64,000 nucleotides of DNA from Pseudodesulfovibrio sp. JC047 (GTDB lineage: Bacteria; Desulfobacterota; Desulfovibrionia; Desulfovibrionales; Desulfovibrionaceae), in assembly GCF_010468615.1 (NCBI RefSeq), contig NZ_WUEH01000002.1:124001-188000 (forward strand), in the 5' to 3' direction. The notes beneath the pieces were generated by a model. That model was not told the DNA's origin and ran no database searches. It worked only from the letters and a program-made list of their open reading frames with translations. Shown piece after piece: positions 1 to 9,422 of this stretch. How positions within the stretch are numbered: the stretch's first letter is position 1; each line of letters starts with the position of its first letter. A program made the translations under genes and the position numbers.

Positions 1-483
1 ACACAACAAATCAGCCAGCAGCTCGGGACGGCCATCCATGCGGATCGCGAATTGCGCCCCGCCCCGGAGGGAACCGGATGCGGTGCAAAGAAACCGGAGG
101 ACATCAGCCTGGGTAATAATGCCCTTGAGACGCCCCGCATCGACCACCGGCAATCCGCCGACCTTGTTCTTGACCAGCACCTCGGCCACCTCGGTCATGG
201 CAGTATCCGAATGCACACTGATTGGCTCTGAAGTCATGATGTCGCTGGCCGTCAGGGTATACAATCCCCCGCCCCGTTCCGTAGCACTATCCCCGGGAAT
301 GAATTTCGATGGCATGGCGTCACGAATATCCCGATCAGAAACAATACCGACCAACCGTCCCTGACTGTCAATCACGGGAAATTGCCGAATATTCTTCTCA
401 CGCAGGAATTCCGCAGCGTCCAGAACGGACGAGTTGACCCCCAGGGAAATGACATTGACTGTCATCCAATCTCTGACCAGCAT
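1..483 (-). CDS. CBS-domain protein (3' part outside window)
   Basis: The coding strand runs off the left edge, so only about the first 161 codons are visible. Two consecutive CBS motifs can be read: residues about 1-60 (a D-W-M-T start, then F-P-V-I-D and G-I-V-S-D-R-D) and about 78-135 (D-I-M-T, G-L-P-V-V-D, G-I-I-T-Q-A-D-V). Paired CBS domains form a Bateman module that senses adenine nucleotides or similar ligands. The visible residues after it could begin an ACT-like domain, but that is inference. The ATG at 483 follows a strong GGAGGTGG ribosome site. It lies 81 bases downstream of the hybrid kinase on the same strand, so co-transcription is possible. Confidence 0.85.
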   Translation of the reverse strand, partial: MLVRDWMTVNVISLGVNSSVLDAAEFLREKNIRQFPVIDSQGRLVGIVSDRDIRDAMPSKFIPGDSATERGGGLYTLTASDIMTSEPISVHSDTAMTEVAEVLVKNKVGGLPVVDAGRLKGIITQADVLRFLCTASGSLRGGAQFAIRMDGRPELLADLLC

Positions 484-564
484 ACTCCACCTCCTGCATG
501 ATATTTCACAGAATGATAATGAATGAAAAAGCCTACGTGTTCAAGACGTGAATTGCAACGAGAG

Positions 565-3435
565 TTACAGGTTCACCGCTTCCGCCTCGACAATTGCAAC
601 CAATACCTTGAAACTTTTCTTGAATATTGCAAGCTCTTCGATAACCGAATCAAGCTGTCCAAGATAACATCGTTTTTCCAACTCCCGCGATTTCCTGACC
701 AGATCCATGGCCAACACATGACTGGCCATATTCGTTATTGAATGAAGGGATGCCCCCACTTTCTTGGCATCACGGATCGTCACCGCCTCATCCAAATTCC
801 TGAGCTTTTCCTCTGATTCCACCACGAACAAATCGAGAATGTCCTTGAGCAGGGTCATGTTCCCCTCAAAGCGGTCAATCAGGGCCTGCATGTCCAGAGA
901 AACGGGAATATGACCACCGTCTGGCGAAACCGTGTTTCCGTTCACCGGGGCTGTCCCCTGTGGTACCCGTTCCCCCATACTGCGAAAAATGGCGTCGGAC
1001 AGCTCGTGCATATCGACCGGTTTACTCACATATTCAGTCATACCGGCCTCGAGCATCCGTTCCTTGTCACCCTTCATGGCGTAGGCCGTCAGGGCAATGA
1101 TCGGAATGGATCGATCATACAGCTTGCCGTCTGACGCCCTGATGGCCTGGGTCGCCTCAATGCCACTCATCTCCGGCATCTGTACATCCATCAAGACAAG
1201 ATCAATTTCTTGTCCATGCGTTTCCAAAATATTCAGGGCCTCAATGCCATTTTCGGCCGTGGTGATGGTATGACCAAACATGGACAAAAAATGCGTCAAG
1301 TACTTCAGGTTCAATGAATTATCTTCTGCCAGAAGGATATTCAGACACATGGTTTTGGGCATCAGCGGGAGGCGCGCCACCTCCTGATTCCGTTGTCTGG
1401 CAACACCGAACCATGCAGTAAAATGAAAAATCGAACCAAATCCTTCCTGACTTTCAACCCCGATTTCTCCGCCCATCATATTCACCAACTGGCGGGAGAT
1501 CGTCAGTCCCAACCCGGTTCCCTGATGTTTCTTGCGCAGGGAACTGTCCGCCTGGGTAAAACTGTCAAAAATCGTCTCCAGTTTATCGGCGGCAATGCCT
1601 GTCCCGGTATCCCTGACCTTGAAAAGCAGACACATCCGGTCAGACTCTCGCCGAGAAACGGACACCGTCAGTTCCACCAGTCCTCGTTCCGTGAATTTGA
1701 GCGCGTTTCCCAGCAAATTCCACAGAACCTGTCCCAACCGATCAGGGTCGCCGTTGAGTGTGTTCGGCACGTCATCACCCACGGAATATCGAAACACGAT
1801 GTTTCCGGAATCCGCCTGCGGACCAAAGGACCGCACACAGGTTTCAAGGGTGGAGCGAAAATTGAAATCCACGAAGGTGAGTTCCATTTTACCCGCTTCG
1901 ATTTTCGAAATATCAAGGATATCATTCACAATATTCAACAATGACCCCGCCGCATCACGAATCATGTCTACATGCTCCCGCTGTTCGTCGGTCAGTCCGG
2001 TGGTGACCACCATTTCGGCCATGCCCAAAATGCCACTGATCGGCGTCCTGATCTCATGACTCATGTTGGCCAGAAACATGGACTTGGCCAAATTCGCTTC
2101 CAAAGCCGCAGCAGAGGCTTCTTCTGCCGACCGATTTGCTGAAACAAGCTTCTCGCCAATACGCTTGTAATGAATGGCAGAGCCAAAAATATTGGCTGCA
2201 AGGGTCAAAGAATCAATTTCAACAGGTAACCATTCCCGTTCCATCCGATGTTCGGAAAAACCCAAAAATCCCCACCAGATATTACCAGCAAAAACCGGCA
2301 CGATCATAACCGACTTGGTGCCGGTCCCATCAAAAATGGCCCGTTCATTTTTTCGAAAATTTTTCACATGACCACAAATGATTTTACGACGGAGCAGCAA
2401 AGCCCGCCATGCGTCATGTTGAGGTGAAAAGCTCTGATTCACATATTCGGGATTTTCTCGAAGAGTGGAAATGCCCTCTGCCACCCATTCGTGACGCAGG
2501 GACAGGACATCCGCATTGGGAGCCTCTCCGCTTCGACTAAAAAAGAACAACCGGGTGACATCCGCGGCCTTCCCCAGATCGTCCAACGCACTGTCAAAGT
2601 CCTCTCCCCAATCTGCCTTGCGCAAAAAACGACTGGCAAACGACGTGAGCACTTGCAAAATCGCATCCCGACGAAAGAGAAGTTCCTCCAATTCTTTCTG
2701 CAAGGACACATCCCGGACCATGCCGTATGCCCGGCGAACCCCACCGGCATCGTCCCGCTCGACTTCCCTATTCACATGCAGATAATTGACCAATCCGTCC
2801 TTGCCCCGCACCCGATACTCGAAATCAAGCGGCCACCCCTGTTCAAAAGTAGCCTCATTGGCCCGATCAAACACCTCGATGTCTTCAGGATGGACGCAGG
2901 AACGAATGGAGGAGAACGCGTCATTCAGTGAATGACACCCCCGATCCATGATCCGACGAAACCCCTTGGACCACGAAACATGCCCGTCGGCGTTCATTTC
3001 CCAGCGACCGAAATGATCGATTTCCTCCATCCAGTCATACATGACCCGTTCTTTGGCCACCTGCCGTTCCAGGGCCAACCTGTTTTCCAGATGACGCAGA
3101 CTCCTGAACAGATTGGCCGACAGATCCTGCTCATACGGGAAACAGTCAAATGCCCCCAGTACAAACGCCATTTTTTCCTGTGGGCCTCTGGTCACGGCAA
3201 TGACATGGGTCTCATACTCATTGCACACCCGACGAATCGCCCGGGTCCAGGTCGCGTCCCCCTGATCGGGAACAAGCAGCACGCAATCCACATCCATCTT
3301 GTCCAGACGACGGACTCCGCGAGAAACCGAGGACAAATGGACCATCGTATATTCATGCCCTTCCAACAACGGTGCAAGGGATGTCGATTCAACCAGCTTT
3401 CCGGCTAAGACCAACAGCTTCAAATTTGCCTCCAC
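565..3435 (-). CDS. Hybrid sensor histidine kinase (PAS-GAF-HisKA-HATPase-REC-Hpt)
   Basis: A 956-residue cytoplasmic phosphorelay protein with no membrane segment. The order is: a receiver-like N-terminus (1-120) without a clear phosphoacceptor context; a PAS/PAC fold (about 140-245); a GAF-like region (about 260-425); HisKA with phosphoacceptor His460 in an S-H-E-I-R-T-P box; HATPase with N-box (L-G-N-A-L-K-F-T, 575-582), D-T-G-T-G-I and G-T-G-L-G-L-T; a receiver domain with Asp750 in L-M-D-V-Q-M-P; and a C-terminal Hpt domain with His898. All stations of a His-Asp-His relay are in one chain. The Hpt box reads L-H-S-I-T-N and lacks the usual Lys two residues after His. The frame starts at GTG 3435; an ATG two bases upstream is out of frame. 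The output regulator is not evident in the window. Confidence 0.93.
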   Translation of the reverse strand: MEANLKLLVLAGKLVESTSLAPLLEGHEYTMVHLSSVSRGVRRLDKMDVDCVLLVPDQGDATWTRAIRRVCNEYETHVIAVTRGPQEKMAFVLGAFDCFPYEQDLSANLFRSLRHLENRLALERQVAKERVMYDWMEEIDHFGRWEMNADGHVSWSKGFRRIMDRGCHSLNDAFSSIRSCVHPEDIEVFDRANEATFEQGWPLDFEYRVRGKDGLVNYLHVNREVERDDAGGVRRAYGMVRDVSLQKELEELLFRRDAILQVLTSFASRFLRKADWGEDFDSALDDLGKAADVTRLFFFSRSGEAPNADVLSLRHEWVAEGISTLRENPEYVNQSFSPQHDAWRALLLRRKIICGHVKNFRKNERAIFDGTGTKSVMIVPVFAGNIWWGFLGFSEHRMEREWLPVEIDSLTLAANIFGSAIHYKRIGEKLVSANRSAEEASAAALEANLAKSMFLANMSHEIRTPISGILGMAEMVVTTGLTDEQREHVDMIRDAAGSLLNIVNDILDISKIEAGKMELTFVDFNFRSTLETCVRSFGPQADSGNIVFRYSVGDDVPNTLNGDPDRLGQVLWNLLGNALKFTERGLVELTVSVSRRESDRMCLLFKVRDTGTGIAADKLETIFDSFTQADSSLRKKHQGTGLGLTISRQLVNMMGGEIGVESQEGFGSIFHFTAWFGVARQRNQEVARLPLMPKTMCLNILLAEDNSLNLKYLTHFLSMFGHTITTAENGIEALNILETHGQEIDLVLMDVQMPEMSGIEATQAIRASDGKLYDRSIPIIALTAYAMKGDKERMLEAGMTEYVSKPVDMHELSDAIFRSMGERVPQGTAPVNGNTVSPDGGHIPVSLDMQALIDRFEGNMTLLKDILDLFVVESEEKLRNLDEAVTIRDAKKVGASLHSITNMASHVLAMDLVRKSRELEKRCYLGQLDSVIEELAIFKKSFKVLVAIVEAEAVNL

Positions 3436-3694
3436 ATCTCAGACTCACTGTTTTTTTCAGCTATTCGGTATCAATCCATACTCGCAACCCCTCTTTCGAA
3501 CAAGGTTTTTCAAATAATTTTCAAGACTTCTCCCGACGGACACCCCGTCTTTCACCATCAAAAGTTCCAATGCAACCGGCTGAAAAGACAGTTGTTCCAT
3601 CGATCTACCCCTTGCTTTCTCCTCTCTCGGGGTTTACAGATAGAGCAAGGCGTACAGAACTGACAAACGATCACATTTTCCCACAGGTGCCACC

Positions 3695-4396
<702 letters not shown>

Positions 4397-4409
4397 CGGG
4401 AGTTTCTCC

Positions 4410-4832
4410 ATGGCACTCAAGACAGGCGGTGGATTTCTCAACGAAATCAATGTCACTCCCTTTGTGGATGTGATGCTGGTCCTGCTGATTATCTTCATGG
4501 TCACAGCCCCACTCATGACACAGGGCGTCGAGGTGGACCTGCCCGTGACAAAAACCGTCAAGAACCTTCCGCAGGACGCAGAACACCTTATCCTGTCCAT
4601 CCAAAAAGACGGTACCCTGTTTCTCGATGAATATCAGGTTGCGCCCGAGGAATTGCGGGACCATTTGAAACGCTTGGTCGCCACCCAGAAAAAACAACTT
4701 TTCCTCCGGGCCGACACAGCCGTCCCCTATGGGACTGTGGTCTCGATCATGGGAGACATAAAAGGGGCTGGCATCGACAAACTGGGCATTGTCGCCGAAA
4801 AGACACCACCTCCTGAAAAAGCGACAAAGTAG
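4410..4832 (+). CDS. ExbD/TolR family protein
   Basis: A 140-residue protein with one N-terminal membrane helix (about 17-37) containing the family Asp in F-V-D-V-M-L-V-L-L-I-I-F. A periplasmic domain follows. This is the partner of the preceding TolQ/ExbB-like channel; the Asp carries protons in this family. The ATG has a GGAG site 8-9 bases upstream. The stop codon at 4830-4832 lies four bases before the ATG of the next gene, which suggests translational coupling. The C-terminus is rich in Pro and Lys. Confidence 0.93.
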   Translation: MALKTGGGFLNEINVTPFVDVMLVLLIIFMVTAPLMTQGVEVDLPVTKTVKNLPQDAEHLILSIQKDGTLFLDEYQVAPEELRDHLKRLVATQKKQLFLRADTAVPYGTVVSIMGDIKGAGIDKLGIVAEKTPPPEKATK

Positions 4833-4836
4833 GAAT

Positions 4837-6300
4837 ATGCGACACGCGCTGAGCTGGTTTCTTTCCCTCCTCTTTCACGCCATTCTGGTGGTGACGCTGG
4901 TGCAATCCGTGGAACTCGAACCACTGTTGCCCGAAGATATTCTTGAGGTGGATCTGACGGAAATCGCCGAGCCGCAACCGATCATCCCCATGCCGCAGCC
5001 ACAGGCCATCCCCGAGCCGGACCCGACCGCCGAGCTGGCCGCTCCCGAAGAACCGGCCATTCCCGCTCCGCTGCCCATGAACAAAACCGTGGTTCTTGCC
5101 GACGAAATGCCGCCTCCGCCTGAACCGACACCCGCCCCCGAACCGGAACCCGATGTCGTGGAAATCAGCCCCAATAAAACTCTGGAGCCGGAGCCGGAAC
5201 TGGCAGATGACGGCAAACCCAAAAAAATCGTCATCCGCAAAGACTTTACCGTCCATCGCGGACACGAAGCCCGATTCGGACGGGCCATGATGGGAGATTA
5301 TTTTTCCTATTCGACCAAAGAATTTTCCGGCCAGTTTCGAACCAAGGACAACCGGGTCGTGTCCATCATCGATGCCAGAAACACCAAATATGGCCGATTC
5401 CTAATTTACGATTCCAAAAACAAGACGCTGCGACGACTCAAGCAGGCATTCGGCAAATACGTGTACACCATCGGGCCGTCAGTCTATGCGGACGAACCCG
5501 TCATCGGATCAGTCACCTTTCTGGCAAAAAACGACCGGATCGAACGGTTCATTCTCATGACCGACGACGACCGGATCGCCCATTATCCGCGCAAGGTTCA
5601 TGTCCGGGAAGAGGATGTCGCATTCCCGAGTTCCAGCGGGACCATCCAAGCCAACCTGTCCCTTCCCCCTTATGGGCAGGGACATGAAGGAGTCCTCGTC
5701 ATTCATGGCCCGAACTGCGTCAATCCCGGCCTCATTCAAGGATTCACCCGGGCCTTGTCCATGCACGACATGGCCACCCTGTACTCCATCCCTCGCGGCT
5801 GTTTTGACGACGGTGCAACGTCCGGTTCCATGGAAGACCTTATTGCCGACGCCCGCACCGCGTTCACCTATTTTGCCAAGCGCAAGGAAATCGACGCCCA
5901 CCATGTGGGAATCTGGGGAAATGGTCCCGGAGTACCCGCCTCCATCCGTATCGCGCATCAAACCAATCCGGCGTTTCTTGTCTGCGTTCTCACCGATTCC
6001 GTCAGCATCAAAGACATGCCGAACCGCGACACACTTGCCGCACTGGATATGCCGATTCTGTGGCTGTTCACCGGCAGAAAAACCGCTCGATGGACACCAC
6101 TCATCCGCACGCTTGAGACATGCCGTGATTCAAACAAACAGCCCTTCACCATCATCGTCGCCCCACTCAAGGCGAGTCAGGATGTCCTTGACGCCCAAGG
6201 AGACAACTCCGGCTGGGTCGAGCAGATTGCCGACGATCACGCGGCCCTTGCCACGTCCTGGATTCATTCATTGAAAAAAGCTCCTTCCTCTCAATTTTAA
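4837..6300 (+). CDS. TonB-like N-terminus fused to an alpha/beta-hydrolase-like domain lacking the nucleophile
   Basis: A 487-residue protein. The N-terminus has one membrane helix (about 5-24) and a Pro/Glu-rich periplasmic stretch (30-125) typical of TonB/TolA. The usual C-terminal TonB or TolA domain is absent. Residues about 135-255 form an uncharacterised domain. Residues about 283-475 look like a dienelactone-hydrolase-type alpha/beta fold, with an oxyanion-type V-I-H-G (288-291) and a nucleophile elbow G-I-W-G-N-G-P-G. In the GxSxG pattern the catalytic Ser is replaced by Gly363. It follows the TolQ- and TolR-like genes directly, so it is probably their energised partner. The ATG at 4837 was chosen over an upstream in-frame TTG (4789), which would lie inside the ExbD-like gene and precede the membrane helix by 16 residues. 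Confidence 0.75.
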   Translation: MRHALSWFLSLLFHAILVVTLVQSVELEPLLPEDILEVDLTEIAEPQPIIPMPQPQAIPEPDPTAELAAPEEPAIPAPLPMNKTVVLADEMPPPPEPTPAPEPEPDVVEISPNKTLEPEPELADDGKPKKIVIRKDFTVHRGHEARFGRAMMGDYFSYSTKEFSGQFRTKDNRVVSIIDARNTKYGRFLIYDSKNKTLRRLKQAFGKYVYTIGPSVYADEPVIGSVTFLAKNDRIERFILMTDDDRIAHYPRKVHVREEDVAFPSSSGTIQANLSLPPYGQGHEGVLVIHGPNCVNPGLIQGFTRALSMHDMATLYSIPRGCFDDGATSGSMEDLIADARTAFTYFAKRKEIDAHHVGIWGNGPGVPASIRIAHQTNPAFLVCVLTDSVSIKDMPNRDTLAALDMPILWLFTGRKTARWTPLIRTLETCRDSNKQPFTIIVAPLKASQDVLDAQGDNSGWVEQIADDHAALATSWIHSLKKAPSSQF

Positions 6301-6330
6301 AGTTTCTCGCCTTTCCATTATCATGTGAAT

Positions 6331-6349
6331 ACGATATGGCTTATATCGT
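6331..6349. promoter_or_regulatory. Palindrome upstream of response regulator
   Basis: ACGATAT and ATATCGT form perfect 7-base arms around a 5-base spacer, 117 bases upstream of the response-regulator start. It could be an operator for that regulator or for another factor. No poly-T follows, so it is unlikely to be a terminator for the upstream gene. Confidence 0.35.
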
Positions 6350-6465
6350 AACAATTCCGCATGATCGATTTTATCCTGTCAGCCATAGAGCAACACATAT
6401 CACTCACGCCATGCGGTAAAATCACAAACAGCTCAGCTCACAATACTTCAGGAGATACAGAGACA

Positions 6466-7131
6466 ATGGATATCATGATCGTCGATGACCACCCACTCTT
6501 CAGAGAAGGTCTCAAAACCATCGTCAAAAGGGACAATCGGTACACGGTATGTGCCGAAGCCGGAAACGGCAGAGAGGGACTTGCTCTGGCAAGAGATCAC
6601 TCTCCGGACATTATGCTAGTGGATATTTCCATGCCTGAAAAAAACGGTATCCAGATGGTTCGGGAACTCAAATCCTCACTGCCAAACACCCAGTTCATCA
6701 TCATTTCCATGCACTCGGAAGCCGATTACATCGTGGAAGCCTTTCGGGCCGGCGCCACGGGATACATGATCAAGGAATCCGCAGCCGGACAACTCATCAA
6801 GGGACTGGACACCGTGGCAGCCGGAGAACTCTTTCTGGACAGCGCCCTGTCTCAAGAGGTGGTCTTCAAACTGCTGCAAACAAAACCCAACTCTCCCGGT
6901 GGACGCAACGATCCATACGCCACCCTGACCCCCCGCGAACAGGAAGTCATGCAGATGCTGGCCGAAGGATTGACCGCGAAAGAAGTGGCCGAACGCCTTT
7001 TCATCAGCCCAAAAACCGTCGAAAACCACCGAACGAATCTCATGAAAAAACTCGGCCTCAAAAGCACGGTGGAACTGGTCCGGTACGCGGCCCGACTCGG
7101 GCTGATCGACATCGGCACCTGGGCCATCTGA
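6466..7131 (+). CDS. NarL/FixJ-type response regulator
   Basis: A 221-residue transcription factor. The receiver domain occupies 1-120 with the acidic pair D7-D8, phosphoacceptor Asp53 (M-L-V-D-I-S-M-P), the Ser/Thr switch in I-I-S-M-H and Lys in M-I-K-E. A LuxR-type helix-turn-helix follows at about 152-215 (L-T-P-R-E-Q-E-V-M-Q, then K-E-V-A-E-R-L-F-I-S-P-K-T-V-E-N-H). The ATG at 6466 is used because an AGGAGAT site lies about nine bases upstream and the receiver fold begins there; the longer frame from 6361 adds an unrelated leader. There is no adjacent dedicated kinase; the hybrid kinase 3 kb upstream is a possible but unproven partner. Confidence 0.93.
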   Translation: MDIMIVDDHPLFREGLKTIVKRDNRYTVCAEAGNGREGLALARDHSPDIMLVDISMPEKNGIQMVRELKSSLPNTQFIIISMHSEADYIVEAFRAGATGYMIKESAAGQLIKGLDTVAAGELFLDSALSQEVVFKLLQTKPNSPGGRNDPYATLTPREQEVMQMLAEGLTAKEVAERLFISPKTVENHRTNLMKKLGLKSTVELVRYAARLGLIDIGTWAI

Positions 7132-7145
7132 CCTCACAAAAAAGA

Positions 7146-7180
7146 AATCCCCTCCGCGAACAACTCACGGAGGGGATTTT
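7146..7180. terminator. Rho-independent terminator between convergent genes
   Basis: AATCCCCTCCG pairs with CGGAGGGGATT across an 11-base loop, followed by a short T run on the plus strand and preceded by A residues that give T on the minus strand. It sits between the response regulator (+) and the Hsp20 gene (-) and could serve both. Confidence 0.8.
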
Positions 7181-7206
7181 GGGTAGGGGGATGGCGTTCG
7201 GGTCGG

Positions 7207-7572
7207 TTACCCTTGCGAAATGGAAATCCGCTTGGGAAGAACCTTCTCAACCTTGGGTAAATGTAATTCCAACACACCATTGTCCAGGTTGGCCTTGATC
7301 CGATCCCGATCGACAATATCCGTGATGGACACCGACCGGATGTATTCGCACTCACCAAACTGCATTTCCGCGTACTGCTCGTCCGCATGGGGTGCCAAAT
7401 TCGTCATGCCCGTGACCGTCAATTCGCCTTCCTGCAAATCGATCGTCATGTTGTCCCGTTCGACGCCGGGCATATCCATATAGATATAAAATCCATCTTC
7501 GCGCTCAAGGATATCCGTCGCGGGACGGTACTGAGGCACACTTTTTTCTTCTTTCTTCATGACTTCATTCAT
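7207..7572 (-). CDS. Hsp20/alpha-crystallin family small heat-shock protein
   Basis: A 121-residue chaperone. The alpha-crystallin beta-sandwich spans about residues 20-115: Y-I-Y-M-D-M-P-G-V near the start, E-G-E-L-T-V-T-G in the middle, and D-N-G-V-L-E-L-H-L-P-K near the end. Such proteins hold unfolded proteins in oligomers without ATP. It starts at ATG 7572, 15 bases after the stop of a second Hsp20 gene on the same strand, forming a two-gene operon. The C-terminal I-S-I fits the I-x-I/V tail motif used in oligomer assembly. Confidence 0.93.
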   Translation of the reverse strand: MNEVMKKEEKSVPQYRPATDILEREDGFYIYMDMPGVERDNMTIDLQEGELTVTGMTNLAPHADEQYAEMQFGECEYIRSVSITDIVDRDRIKANLDNGVLELHLPKVEKVLPKRISISQG

Positions 7573-7587
7573 GCCGGTTCCCTCCTT

Positions 7588-8001
7588 CTAGCGTACATCG
7601 ATGCTGATATTTTTGGGTTTCACTGCCGCTGATTTGGGCAGGGTAATGGTCAAAATGCCATTTTTCATGGACGCAGTGACCGCATCCCTGTCCACGGGAA
7701 TGGCCATGTTGACAACTCTGTTGAAAACGCCACTCGGGCGTTCCTGACGATAGTATTTTCCCTGGGGAGCTTTGCGTTCTCCCTTGATGACCAGCGTTTT
7801 ATCAGTCAAGGTCAATTCGATGTCATCGACCGACATTCCCGGAACTTCTGCCCGTACATACACCGTGTTCTCATCGTTGCTCAAATTGAGCGGAGGATAG
7901 GCCAGCCGGTGATCATCGCGCATTGGGGAGCGCAAGAACTCTTCGAAGACCCGATCAAAGCGGGTCGGAAAATTGTAGAGAGTATTAAAATCAAGAACCA
8001 T
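7588..8001 (-). CDS. Hsp20/alpha-crystallin family small heat-shock protein
   Basis: A 137-residue small heat-shock protein upstream of, and co-directional with, the 121-residue one. The alpha-crystallin domain covers about 35-135, with V-R-A-E-V-P-G-M near its start and K-N-G-I-L-T-I-T-L-P-K near its end; the C-terminal I-S-I matches the tail motif. The ATG at 8001 has a strong AAGGAGGG site. The open frame continues 51 codons further upstream, but this extension covers a terminator hairpin and has no family similarity, so it was rejected. The two paralogues differ clearly in sequence, so mixed oligomers are possible (inference). Confidence 0.92.
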   Translation of the reverse strand: MVLDFNTLYNFPTRFDRVFEEFLRSPMRDDHRLAYPPLNLSNDENTVYVRAEVPGMSVDDIELTLTDKTLVIKGERKAPQGKYYRQERPSGVFNRVVNMAIPVDRDAVTASMKNGILTITLPKSAAVKPKNISIDVR

Positions 8002-8072
8002 GGATTTTCCCTCCTTTTTCGTGTTCCCCAAAACAGTATGCACATTTTTTTCATCGTCAAGGGCACCTGTGG

Positions 8073-8110
8073 AAAAAAAATGCTCCGTGCCCTTTTTCAG
8101 GACACGGAGC
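8073..8110 (-). terminator. Rho-independent terminator after Trm112-like gene
   Basis: Read on the minus strand, GCTCCGTG and CACGGAGC pair around an A-rich loop and are followed by eight T residues. It separates the Trm112-like gene from the Hsp20 operon downstream. Confidence 0.85.
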
Positions 8111-8135
8111 AGCATGAAACATCTGTCAGAAAATT

Positions 8136-8324
8136 CTATTTCGAGCCGTTCCACTCCTTCTCGGGAACAGCCTGGTCCGCCAACATGATCGGAATGTCAT
8201 CCTTCACGGGATACACACACTTGCAGGCAGCACATTTCAAACCATCTTCACCAGGCAACATTGTCACCGGCCCTTTGCATGTCGGGCAAACCAATATATC
8301 CAGCAGCTTCTTGTTCACAGACAT
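8136..8324 (-). CDS. Trm112/YcaR family zinc-ribbon protein
   Basis: A 62-residue protein of the Trm112 family. It starts M-S-V-N-K-K-L-L-D-I-L-V-C-P-x-C-K and has a second Cys pair (C-A-A-C-K) that can complete a zinc site, then V-Y-P-V-K-D-D-I-P-I-M-L, the family's C-terminal signature. In eukaryotes and archaea Trm112 activates methyltransferases; most bacterial members are uncharacterised. The ATG at 8324 follows AAGGAGG with good spacing, so the eight-residue upstream extension was dropped. Confidence 0.9.
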   Translation of the reverse strand: MSVNKKLLDILVCPTCKGPVTMLPGEDGLKCAACKCVYPVKDDIPIMLADQAVPEKEWNGSK

Positions 8325-8461
8325 CGATTCCTCCTTGTCCTTATCCAACCCTACCTGTCACTCGACGCACTGGCAACTCTCATTGTTCCCTTTACCTGCT
8401 CCCGGGGACGCGATATACAACACTTTCCCAAAGATGACACCTTAACACTCCACGGATACCC

Positions 8462-9325
8462 ATGAGCATCGATCTTCACACCCATTCCACCGCGTCTGAC
8501 GGCACCCTGTCCCCAAGAGAACTCATCAAGCTGGCCAAGGAAACCGGCCTGGACGCCATTGCCATCACGGACCACGACACGCTTCAGGGCATCCCCGAGG
8601 CCATGGAAGCGGGCAGGGAATTCGGTATCGAAGTCATTCCGGGAGCCGAGCTGAGTCTCGAATCCCCGGAAGGGACAGGATGGATTCATGTGGTCGCCCT
8701 CTGGATTCCCGAAGAAGCTCCCACCCTTCAAAAGGCCTTTGATTGGATACAGGAAGGTCGCAGAAACCGGAATCACGAAATCGTCGAGAAACTCCGTTCA
8801 CTGGGCATCAACATCACATATGAATCCGTGGCCGCCCGGGCCATGGGAACGCTTGGCCGCCCGCATTTCGCTCAGGAGCTACTCTCTTTGGGTGTCGTCT
8901 CATCCATGGAGGAAGCCTTCAAGGTCTGGCTCGGCGACAACGGCCGTGCCTATGTCCCAAAACGTAAACTCACCCCGGGACAGGCGTTTCCCATTCTCAA
9001 CGAATTAGGTGCCACATCCATCCTCGCCCACCCTTTTGCTCTGGGCCGGAACTATGCCGACACCGAAAAGATTGTCAAAGACCTCATGACCTATGGCATG
9101 GACGGCATGGAAGTCTATTACACCGAACACACCGATGCGGACATCAAGGAATACAAGGCCATGGCCGAACGACTCGGCCTGCTCATCAGTGGCGGATCGG
9201 ACTTTCACGGCTCGGTCAAACCCAAAATCCGTCTCGGCAAGGGCAAAGGTGGCCTACACGTCCCCACCGAATTGCTTGATCGCATGAAGGCGGACCGCCG
9301 GGCCAAGGGATTGCCGGTTGTCTAA
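8462..9325 (+). CDS. PHP-domain metal-dependent phosphoesterase (RNase AM/TrpH-like)
   Basis: A 287-residue hydrolase of the PHP superfamily. The metal-binding motifs are in order: D-L-H-T-H-S-T-A-S-D-G (4-14), I-T-D-H-D-T (about 38-43), P-G-A-E-L-S (about 60-65), an H-P motif in I-L-A-H-P-F and a C-terminal G-G-S-D-F-H-G. Characterised relatives (TrpH/YciV) remove nucleotides from 5' RNA ends or dephosphorylate 3',5'-bisphosphonucleotides; which of these applies here cannot be told. It begins a long co-directional run of genes. The ribosome site is weak. Confidence 0.9.
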   Translation: MSIDLHTHSTASDGTLSPRELIKLAKETGLDAIAITDHDTLQGIPEAMEAGREFGIEVIPGAELSLESPEGTGWIHVVALWIPEEAPTLQKAFDWIQEGRRNRNHEIVEKLRSLGINITYESVAARAMGTLGRPHFAQELLSLGVVSSMEEAFKVWLGDNGRAYVPKRKLTPGQAFPILNELGATSILAHPFALGRNYADTEKIVKDLMTYGMDGMEVYYTEHTDADIKEYKAMAERLGLLISGGSDFHGSVKPKIRLGKGKGGLHVPTELLDRMKADRRAKGLPVV

Positions 9326-9422
9326 ACCGACTTCATCACTGTCTGTCCACACATGAAGAACCGTCCATGTGCCAAAACATGCAGATGGTTGCTGTGAATT
9401 TCCCAAAGGGTCAACAAAACGT

